Below are positions 15,679 to 21,774 of a stretch of 21,774 nt of DNA, in pieces. Within the stretch, counting starts at the first letter, position 1. The number at the start of each line of letters is the position of its first letter. Origin of the DNA: Flavobacteriales bacterium (GTDB taxonomy: Bacteria > Bacteroidota > Bacteroidia > Flavobacteriales_D > Sanyastnellaceae). The translations under genes and the position numbers were made by a program. The notes under the pieces were generated by a model. The model ran no database searches, was not told the origin of the DNA, and saw nothing but the letters and a program-made list of their open reading frames with translations. The DNA is taken from the NCBI GenBank assembly GCA_947457325.1, contig CANGVU010000001.1:1-21774 (forward strand), in the 5' to 3' direction.

Positions 15679-17007
15679 TCAAATATCGCGATTAACATCC
15701 CAATTTTCCAAATAATCGGCTACTCTTCTTACAAACATTCCACCCAAGGCACCATCGACAATGCGGTGGTCGTAACTGTGAGAAAGGAACATCATGTGAC
15801 GGATGCCGATGAAATCACCTGCCGGAGTCTCAATCACTGCAGGCTTCTTGCGAATAGCACCAACAGCTAAGATAGCCACTTGTGGTTGGTTGATGATGGG
15901 CGTTCCCATTACATTGCCAAATGATCCAACATTGGTCAAGGTGTAGGTACCACCTTGAATATCGTCTGGTGATAATTTGTTGGCTCTTGCACGTTCGGCC
16001 AGGTCATTGACTTTCTTGGCAATGCCCACCAAGTTCAATTGGTCCGCATTCTTGATAACGGGAACAATCAAATTTCCTGATGGCAACGCCGTCGCCATTC
16101 CGATGTTGATATCTCCACGCAAAATGATTTTATCTCCATCCACTGAAGCGTTTACACCAGGAAAATCCTTAATAGCCTTAGCAACTGCTTCAATAAATAT
16201 TGGCGTAAAAGTCAATTTTGTTTTTTCCTTTTGCTCAAAATGCTTCTTTACTTTTTCTCTCCAGGTAACCACATTGGTCAAATCCGCTTCTACATAGCTC
16301 GTCACGTGCGGCGAGGTTTGTTTGCTCATTACCATGTGATCCGCAATCAACTTACGCATGCGGTCCATTTGAACAATCTCGTCATTGCCGTTGACAGAAA
16401 GAGCGGGCTTGGCCTTGGGCGCTTCCTTAACAGGTGCTGGAGCGTCAGCAGCAGGAGTTGCAGCTGGAGCTACAGGAGCTGCTGCAGTTGGAGCAACGCT
16501 CACCTTGCCGCGATTGGCTATGTAATTTTTTAAATCTTCTTTGGTCACTCTTCCGCCTTGACCTGAGCCAGGAACTGAGTCCAACTCGGCTTGACTGATT
16601 CCTTCTGCCTTGGCCATGTTCTTGACCAAAGGAGAATAAAAACGGTCACCGGAAACGATGGCTGCAGCGGGGGCTGTAGGTGAAGGAACCAAAGGAATAT
16701 CTGGCATCTTTTCTTCAACCACAACAGGAGCAGCGGCAGGAGCGGCAGCAACAGTAGCTTCTGCTGCGCCGGTTTGGATGATGGCAATGGGTTGACCCAC
16801 TTGCACGACATCACCATCTTTGACCAGGCATTTGATGAGGGTTCCATCCTCAGGAGCGGGGACTTCACTGTCCACCTTATCGGTTGCGATTTCAATGATC
16901 GGCTCGTCAGCTTTCACTGCGTCACCTTCATTTTTGACCCACTTGATAATGGTTGCTTCCGCAACACTCTCTCCCATCTTGGGAAGTAATAATTCTATCT
17001 GTGCCAT
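15679..17007 (-). CDS. 2-oxoacid dehydrogenase E2 subunit (dihydrolipoyl acyltransferase)
   Basis: A 442-residue E2 subunit. The lipoyl domain is at 1-78 with the lipoylated lysine in EIATDKVDSEV (Lys44). An Ala/Pro-rich linker follows, then the peripheral-subunit-binding domain (about 122-163, with GSGQGGRVTKEDL), a second Ala/Pro linker, and the catalytic acyltransferase domain (about 209-437) with DHRIVDG, catalytic His414 and Asp418. It transfers the acyl group from lipoamide to CoA in the core of a pyruvate, 2-oxoglutarate or branched-chain complex. TDKVDSEV is, as I recall, commonest in the branched-chain/generic E2 of Bacteroidota, but substrate is not provable here; no E1 or E3 gene is adjacent. 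An exact TACTTTTG box ends 10 bases before the ATG. Confidence 0.9.
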   Translation of the reverse strand: MAQIELLLPKMGESVAEATIIKWVKNEGDAVKADEPIIEIATDKVDSEVPAPEDGTLIKCLVKDGDVVQVGQPIAIIQTGAAEATVAAAPAAAPVVVEEKMPDIPLVPSPTAPAAAIVSGDRFYSPLVKNMAKAEGISQAELDSVPGSGQGGRVTKEDLKNYIANRGKVSVAPTAAAPVAPAATPAADAPAPVKEAPKAKPALSVNGNDEIVQMDRMRKLIADHMVMSKQTSPHVTSYVEADLTNVVTWREKVKKHFEQKEKTKLTFTPIFIEAVAKAIKDFPGVNASVDGDKIILRGDINIGMATALPSGNLIVPVIKNADQLNLVGIAKKVNDLAERARANKLSPDDIQGGTYTLTNVGSFGNVMGTPIINQPQVAILAVGAIRKKPAVIETPAGDFIGIRHMMFLSHSYDHRIVDGALGGMFVRRVADYLENWDVNRDI

Positions 17008-17017
17008 AAGTTAGGTG

Positions 17018-17050
17018 CAAAAGTAAGCAAAATCGGGGCATTTCAGACAA
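17018..17050 (-). promoter_or_regulatory. Probable promoter of the E2 gene
   Basis: Minus-strand TACTTTTG (17025-17018) matches TAnnTTTG exactly, and TTG at 17050-17048 lies 22 bases upstream, one base more than the usual range. The box ends 10 bases before the ATG at 17007, so the leader should be only a few bases long. The 52-base gap to hepT shows no terminator. Confidence 0.5.
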
Positions 17051-17059
17051 CCCTATCTT

Positions 17060-17410
17060 CTATTCCTCCGCATCTAAAATAGCTCGCACTTCGGCACTAA
17101 GAATTGGCAAATGATTGATTAATATTGACCAAATGTTTTCATCAGAAATACTATCGTATGCATGAATAACTTGATTTCTCAATCCTATAATCGCTTTAGC
17201 TTTAGTTATCCGAATTTCAAAAGACGAATCCCTTGTCAGAATTCGATTCATCGCTTCACCAATAATCTCCAAATTTCGCTCAACAGCCCTCTTTAACATA
17301 ACATTGGATCGATACTCAAAGAAATCCCGCTTTTCATTTTCAAAAAACCCTTCTATCTCGTCTGCACTTTGAACGATATCACAAAGCCATTTTTTAATGC
17401 GCTCATCCAT
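17060..17410 (-). CDS. hepT: HepT-like HEPN ribonuclease toxin
   Basis: A 116-residue, mostly helical protein of the HEPN/DUF86 (HepT) family. The active-site motif R-x4-H-x-Y is present as RNQVIHAY, with Arg78, His83 and Tyr85. In characterised HepT/MntA pairs the toxin is a ribonuclease and the MntA enzyme blocks it by adding AMP to the tyrosine next to this motif, which is present here. The ATG overlaps the mntA stop by 8 bases, so the two are made together, antitoxin first. Both genes are visibly more AT-rich than their neighbours. Length agrees with the family, with no sign of decay. Confidence 0.88.
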   Translation of the reverse strand: MDERIKKWLCDIVQSADEIEGFFENEKRDFFEYRSNVMLKRAVERNLEIIGEAMNRILTRDSSFEIRITKAKAIIGLRNQVIHAYDSISDENIWSILINHLPILSAEVRAILDAEE

Positions 17411-17699
17411 ACAACAAAGATTTATTTCTGTCTATGGATGATCTGAGCACAGGATTCTTCACCGTTTGTTCTTCTATCAAATCCACCTCACGTCCTAATA
17501 AACGTTTTAAAGCATTTTTAAGAGACAGGTAATTATCAAAATAATAAAACAAATCAATGGGTTTAAACTTTACCAAAAAATCAACATCACTTTCCTGCTT
17601 AAAATCATCCGTGAGCGCAGATCCAAAAAGATACAACTGATCCACGTGGTGCAACACACAGAGCCGTTGAATTTCTTTATTTGGCAAATTCGGAATCAT
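17403..17699 (-). CDS. mntA: MntA-like minimal nucleotidyltransferase antitoxin
   Basis: A 98-residue minimal nucleotidyltransferase. The GS-x10-D-x-D signature is exact (Gly26, Ser27, Asp38, Asp40), with a third acidic residue in EVDLIEE (Asp73), so the site looks active. In studied pairs such proteins transfer AMP from ATP to HepT and neutralise it (type VII toxin-antitoxin). It precedes hepT and overlaps it by 8 bases. An exact -7 box ends 4 bases before its ATG. Three 60-base lines counted by hand across the two genes gave 28, 37 and 23% GC, against 43% in a line of the E2 gene and 55% in a line of the cargo gene, which suggests separate origin. Confidence 0.87.
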   Translation of the reverse strand: MIPNLPNKEIQRLCVLHHVDQLYLFGSALTDDFKQESDVDFLVKFKPIDLFYYFDNYLSLKNALKRLLGREVDLIEEQTVKNPVLRSSIDRNKSLLYG

Positions 17700-17703
17700 A
17701 CTT

Positions 17704-17711
17704 CAAAGTTA
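17704..17711 (-). promoter_or_regulatory. Candidate -7 element of mntA–hepT
   Basis: Minus-strand TAACTTTG (17711-17704) is an exact TAnnTTTG match ending 4 bases before the mntA ATG, predicting a leaderless or nearly leaderless message. No good TTG sits 19-21 bases upstream. The rest of the gap 17712-17817 shows no gene, no strong hairpin and no obvious terminator for the upstream cargo gene. Confidence 0.4.
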
Positions 17712-17817
17712 ACCAAAATCCTTATTTACCCATCAGGGATTCACCTCTTTCCCATTCAAATCAATGCATTTCTACTTTCCGTCACGCTCCTTCTGTTCCT
17801 GATCGATTTGCTCGCAA

Positions 17818-20800
17818 TCACTTGGATCTCACCAGCAATACATTTCCGGTTTTGGCTTCGCCTTTTTGACCAGTTTGCGGTGTTAAAATCCAAACATAAG
17901 TACCCGTCACCGCCCCCTCACCGGACCAACCTTTGGTGACATCACTGGTATTAAAAATTTCTGTTCCCCATCGGTTAAATATGGTCAAATGCCATTCGCC
18001 AGGATATTTCTCAAAAGGAACAAATGCATCATTGAGACCATCACCGTCGGGGGTGAAGATGTTGGGCAAGTTGATACTGCCATCGTAATCCACCTCGATA
18101 AATGCGGTAAGAGAATCGACGCAGGATGCTTCGTTCTCCGCAATCAACACAATGGGATAACTACCCGGAATCAACGGGAAAGTAACCATAGGATTGATTT
18201 CGTCTGAAAAAGAAGGATTGGCTCCCTCAAAAAACCAATAATACTCATTGCCCAACTGAGGATTCACAACATTAAAATTGACCAAAGAATCCGGAATAAG
18301 CAGCGCCGTTGGATTGAATGAAAAATTGACTTCAGGCAGCTCTGTATAAGCAATGTCAATAGAATCTATGGAGATGCAGCCAAGATTGTCTGTAACCTGG
18401 ACAACATAGGTCCCACTATCGCCAATGGTAAAAGTTTCTCCGTTGCTTCCATCCTGCCATAGATAATCTTGAAAGCCAGGGATAGAGAGCGTTAATGTTT
18501 CACCCGCGCAAAGAACAGTATCTTGACCCAAATCAACATTGGCATCATTTCCTATTACCACAGTAGTGATATCTGAACAAACACTTTGAACAACATTCTC
18601 GGGCAAGGCATAGGTCAGTGTTGTAACAACAGACAACTGTTCTTGACAAGGCACTTGTTCAATCAATTCTCCTGTGCTTGTGTTAATGTGGAAGAGCGTG
18701 CCATTTGCGTTGATTCCCCACAATTCATTGGTATTGTAATCATAGCCAAGGCCGCGCAAATCGGCCACCGTGTTGCCAACAGTGACAACCGCTGCCGTGG
18801 TGGTGTTTATCTCTAACAATTCACCATTGGCAGTTGTCGCCCACAAGACGTTAAGTGAAGGATCATAGGCAAGTCCATTTATACCATCGCCTCCAGCAAA
18901 AAAGAAATTATCAATGGCTTGCAAATTCAAATCACCAATGGTGGTAAGCGTTCCCGTATTGACATCAATGGTATACAGTGTTTGAACCAAGGGCTCACCG
19001 CTATTCACTTCGGGAATCCCGATGACATAAAACTGGTCATTGACATTGTCGTAATCTCCGGCATAGAATTGATGATTGGTGTAGGTGAAAATGGGAGTAA
19101 CTGTTCCAGTATTGATATCTACAGATGAAAGGGCTGGTGCAGTAACAATGTTAGAAATCCCATACAGTGAATTCGTTGCGGTTCGAAAGCCCATGGCGGT
19201 CCAGTCGTTGCCAGTATTGCTCTGGATGATATCCACACTTCCGTCAACTGTGTTGGTGTAAAAAATAATGTCATCACCGCTGTGGTCGTAGGCGAGGAAA
19301 TATCCACCAAGAGAAATGGTTTCTTGCAGAAAAACCTGCAGTGTAACATTGGCAAAGCCTGCGGCCAATTCTTGCGCTGAAGGAACATACAATGGCTGCG
19401 GTACCGTATCGGATGGAAGAAAAGTTCCTCCCCCTATCCATTGCAAACGCGTGTAATATGGGATTTGACTCAGATCCGCCTCAAGCTGGAGGGTATCGCC
19501 TGGGCACACTTCCAAAGTATCCGGTAGGTTAAGCAAATCGCATGTGGGTTCATTCACAGGGCATGGAAGCACAGTAATCTGATCAGATGATTGGCAGCCA
19601 TCTGCGCCACTGCCACTTGAGCAAGGCCCATTCACACAAGCTGAATAGGTACCCGGTTGCGTCACAGTAAAGTAACGGGTAGCATTGTCTGGCCAAGTAC
19701 TTTCTGGACCGCTGAAGCAATCGCCGCCCCATTCCCAGTAGTCACCCACACCTGCATCGAGAATAAGGGAATCACCTTGGCACAGGTATACAGTGTCTGG
19801 ACCAAATTGAATAAAATCGGTATAAGGGTCATAAAAAATCCAAGAAGGAAAAGTGGGAAGGGTTGCAAAGATCTGATCAAATCCGGTGTCGTAACTGAAA
19901 ACATCGGTGGTAACTGTGGGAGAATCACTGTTTGCACAGTTAATGGCACCAATGAATGTTGTACCCAAAGATTCTGGATTTTGGAAATCAACCCAAGTAA
20001 AATAGATGTTCATATCCGGAGCCATTTGCAAGTAGTATGCTGAGATGCCCGAAGCAATCACCTCCTGGGTTGAAGCAACGCTAACTCCTTGTTCAAATGC
20101 GTTGACCAAATTGTAACGAACCATTTGCTGTGTGCCGGTTCCAAGACCGGTAGATGTAGCATAAAGGTATTGGGAGTTGTGCGAAAACTCAAAAGCTTCA
20201 GAACCGAGAAAGGGCAACTGTTCCGGATCAGACAATGTGCCTGTATTTAAATCGAAATCCAATAGCAGACCACTTGAAATGACAACCTTACTACAACAAG
20301 GAAACAGCGGATTCCCTGCAATTGGCGAAGCTTTTATGATACCTGACTGTGGCGTATCGGTTTCAAACACAGAAGAAAGTGTAACACCATCGGAGGTAAC
20401 ACTATAAATACCAATGCCTGTTGTGTCTTGGTTGATGAGTATCCAATAGTCTGTTCCATTGGCATGTCGAATAGCGCATAAACCTTCCAGGGAATAGTCA
20501 TGAACGGGAACATCGGCTTCCACCACTTCACCAAGTCCACTATTTGCATTCATGTCTATTTTAAAATAACGAAACCCTCTACCATTGGGCTGCAAGGCCA
20601 ATATCTCAGGCGTAGCATCCAAGTAGTGTTCTATTTCATCAACAGTAAATAAATAGTAAATGTTAGGTTCGCCTGGAGCGGGAATGATGACCGACGATTG
20701 CGCAGCGCTAAACCCACCACCTTCAAGTCCCTGCATGTCATACATGACTTCATGGTTTCTGTTCCAGATATGGCCAGGATCCTGACCGCTCGCGGGAGTA

Positions 20801-21081
20801 CGACCACCACCATTGGAATAGAACAATAGGTTTCCGAGTGAGTCACAATAGGCAGTGCATCCTTCTATAGAGGACATTGCTCCTGTTATCTGAACAGCCT
20901 CTCCCGAGTTGAAGTCAAGGCCATAACCATAACCAAAATGCCAAACATTGGCTTCTTTCTGAGCGCTAGCAACATTGTTATTTATGCCAAAAAATAACAT
21001 TGAACAAAAACCAATAAAGATCCGTGAGCATCGAAAAATCTGACTCAACCCTTGGAATGGGTTACTGAATTCATAAAGCAT
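17818..21081 (-). CDS. T9SS type B cargo protein with two propeller-like regions
   Basis: A 1087-residue exported protein. The signal peptide is long (to about residue 41, ending ASA|Q). Residues ~45-415 form a repeat/propeller domain common in Bacteroidota surface proteins (DFNSGEAV, then GNLLFYSNGGG, WNRNHEVM, QSSVIIPAPGE). Two Ig-like, Cys-bearing stretches follow (~420-600), opening with TVYLCQGDSLILDAG and TLEVCPGDTLQLEAD. A second propeller-like region is at ~605-840 (LYTIDVNTGTLTTIGDL, LWATTANGELLEINT), then another Ig-like unit and a PKD-like domain (~930-1005). The last 81 residues, from NIFTPDGDGLNDAF through FNRWGTEIF, are the CHU_C / gliding-motility-associated type B signal for T9SS export. 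It should be secreted or surface-bound; its ligand is unknown. An exact -7 box TAATTTTG ends 8 bases before the ATG. Confidence 0.9.
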   Translation of the reverse strand: MLYEFSNPFQGLSQIFRCSRIFIGFCSMLFFGINNNVASAQKEANVWHFGYGYGLDFNSGEAVQITGAMSSIEGCTAYCDSLGNLLFYSNGGGRTPASGQDPGHIWNRNHEVMYDMQGLEGGGFSAAQSSVIIPAPGEPNIYYLFTVDEIEHYLDATPEILALQPNGRGFRYFKIDMNANSGLGEVVEADVPVHDYSLEGLCAIRHANGTDYWILINQDTTGIGIYSVTSDGVTLSSVFETDTPQSGIIKASPIAGNPLFPCCSKVVISSGLLLDFDLNTGTLSDPEQLPFLGSEAFEFSHNSQYLYATSTGLGTGTQQMVRYNLVNAFEQGVSVASTQEVIASGISAYYLQMAPDMNIYFTWVDFQNPESLGTTFIGAINCANSDSPTVTTDVFSYDTGFDQIFATLPTFPSWIFYDPYTDFIQFGPDTVYLCQGDSLILDAGVGDYWEWGGDCFSGPESTWPDNATRYFTVTQPGTYSACVNGPCSSGSGADGCQSSDQITVLPCPVNEPTCDLLNLPDTLEVCPGDTLQLEADLSQIPYYTRLQWIGGGTFLPSDTVPQPLYVPSAQELAAGFANVTLQVFLQETISLGGYFLAYDHSGDDIIFYTNTVDGSVDIIQSNTGNDWTAMGFRTATNSLYGISNIVTAPALSSVDINTGTVTPIFTYTNHQFYAGDYDNVNDQFYVIGIPEVNSGEPLVQTLYTIDVNTGTLTTIGDLNLQAIDNFFFAGGDGINGLAYDPSLNVLWATTANGELLEINTTTAAVVTVGNTVADLRGLGYDYNTNELWGINANGTLFHINTSTGELIEQVPCQEQLSVVTTLTYALPENVVQSVCSDITTVVIGNDANVDLGQDTVLCAGETLTLSIPGFQDYLWQDGSNGETFTIGDSGTYVVQVTDNLGCISIDSIDIAYTELPEVNFSFNPTALLIPDSLVNFNVVNPQLGNEYYWFFEGANPSFSDEINPMVTFPLIPGSYPIVLIAENEASCVDSLTAFIEVDYDGSINLPNIFTPDGDGLNDAFVPFEKYPGEWHLTIFNRWGTEIFNTSDVTKGWSGEGAVTGTYVWILTPQTGQKGEAKTGNVLLVRSK

Positions 21082-21089
21082 AAGCGATT

Positions 21090-21097
21090 CAAAATTA
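21090..21097 (-). promoter_or_regulatory. Candidate -7 element of the large cargo gene
   Basis: Minus-strand TAATTTTG (21097-21090) matches TAnnTTTG exactly and overlaps the TAA stop of the upstream cargo gene. It ends 8 bases before the ATG at 21081. No TTG is found at the expected -33 distance, so co-transcription from upstream is equally possible. Confidence 0.35.
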
Positions 21098-21774
21098 TCG
21101 ATAAATATGTATCACTCCACGATACTCCTTGGTCTCCGCCTTTTGATCCACAGACAGCCGAATAACGTAATTGTATACACCATCGGGAACAAAATAAGCA
21201 CCATCCATAAATGAACCTGTCCAAATCAAATCCGGCTCATTAGAATAAAATACCATCTGTCCCCATCGGTTGTACACCTCCATTTCAAAACCATTCTTTT
21301 CAATTCCAGTTCCTACCAACTGAAAAGCATCATTCTTTCCGTCTCCATTAGGGGTAAAGGCAGTAGGTACAAATAGGCTAAAAACCTCATTGACCACAAT
21401 TTCACCCTGAACAACATCGGTGCATCCGTTGTCATTCTCCACCATAAGAGAAATGGGATAAACACCTGCTACTCCCCAAGGCAAATTGAACTGCGGATTG
21501 GAATCATTGCTTGTCAAAACTTCATCAAGAGAAGTAACCATCCACTGCCAATCCACAATGTTACCCGACGACATATCCGTAAGGGTAAAACTGGGATTAT
21601 CTGACTCTAAGATCAATGGGTCAGTGGTATATCCTGCAATGGGTGCAGCAAAAACTTGTATGGCATCCAAAACAGTGGTGTCCGATAAACATCCATTAAC
21701 GGCTTCAACTTCTAATGTGATGTCGTAATTACCGGCAAGGGTTGGGGTAAAAGCCAAAGAAGGAGAAGTGCTTA
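21095..21774 (-). CDS. T9SS type B cargo protein (5' end outside window)
   Basis: The reading frame is open to the right edge, so only the last 226 residues are visible. An apparent start at 21757 is a TTG in the middle of the frame and not a real start. The visible part holds the end of one PKD domain (SLAFTPTLAGNYDITLEV), a complete PKD domain (from about PIAGYTTDPL to MVENDNGCTD), and the CHU_C / gliding-motility-associated type B sorting domain: PTAFTPNGDGKNDAFQLVG, EVYNRWGQMVF, and a final GVIHIYR. This marks it as exported by T9SS. The gene ends 13 bases before the next cargo gene in the same direction. Confidence 0.88.
   Translation of the reverse strand, partial: STSPSLAFTPTLAGNYDITLEVEAVNGCLSDTTVLDAIQVFAAPIAGYTTDPLILESDNPSFTLTDMSSGNIVDWQWMVTSLDEVLTSNDSNPQFNLPWGVAGVYPISLMVENDNGCTDVVQGEIVVNEVFSLFVPTAFTPNGDGKNDAFQLVGTGIEKNGFEMEVYNRWGQMVFYSNEPDLIWTGSFMDGAYFVPDGVYNYVIRLSVDQKAETKEYRGVIHIYR

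Noticed and set aside
17712..17817. Small gene or terminator in the gap after the large cargo gene
   Set aside because: I found no hairpin with a T-run and no reading frame with a plausible start or family; open frames there overlap known genes.
21755..21757. TTG start for the right-hand cargo protein
   Set aside because: The frame stays open to the window edge and the residues before it continue a PKD domain, so the gene begins outside the window.

Overview
The window reads as a stretch of a Bacteroidota chromosome, most likely Flavobacteriales or a close relative. The evidence is a nadE–gldB–gldC neighbourhood, two secreted proteins with the type B (CHU_C / gliding-motility-associated) C-terminal sorting domain of the type IX secretion system (T9SS), a TPR–PD40–OmpA protein of the PorE kind, and promoter-like TAnnTTTG boxes (the Bacteroidota -7 element) in front of several genes. 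Genes are packed very tightly. Convergent neighbours touch or overlap at their stop codons, co-directional neighbours overlap by 1, 4 or 8 bases, and no gap exceeds about 120 bases. I see no tRNA, rRNA, CRISPR array, insertion sequence or phage gene.

Layout. 1-960 (+): 3' part of a HAMP/coiled-coil/SpoIIE-type PP2C phosphatase. 961-2573 (-): nadE and an outer-membrane beta-barrel gene, overlapping by one base. 2618-4015 (+): gldB and gldC. 4012-4889 (-): a two-gene unit made of a secreted protein with six exact 18-residue repeats and a small DUF6265-like lipoprotein. 4913-6481 (+): a FucP-type sugar:H+ symporter. 6586-10000 (+): an M16 protease pair, one catalytic subunit and one without the zinc site that carries an extra C-terminal domain; it has a good promoter in front and a strong terminator behind. 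10077-11506 (+): ftsE and a family-2 glycosyltransferase, overlapping ATGA. 11493-13405 (-): a family-4 glycosyltransferase and a DEDDh exonuclease, overlapping GTGA. 13458-15653 (-): the PorE-like OmpA protein. 15679-17007 (-): a 2-oxoacid dehydrogenase E2 subunit. 17060-17699 (-): a HepT/MntA type VII toxin-antitoxin module. 17818 to the right edge (-): two T9SS type B cargo proteins, the second cut by the window end.

The common theme is envelope and secretion biology: Gld proteins, a PorE-like peptidoglycan anchor, T9SS cargo, periplasmic M16 proteases, FtsE and glycosyltransferases, mixed with housekeeping metabolism (NadE, E2, sugar uptake). The points most worth a second look are the 18-residue repeat protein with its lipoprotein partner, a strong terminator hairpin ending three bases before the start codon of the exonuclease gene, the AT-rich HepT/MntA module with a probable leaderless promoter, and the M16 pair whose inactive subunit has gained a LolA-like tail. 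No complete new system is evident. The repeat protein/lipoprotein pair is the best candidate for undescribed biology.
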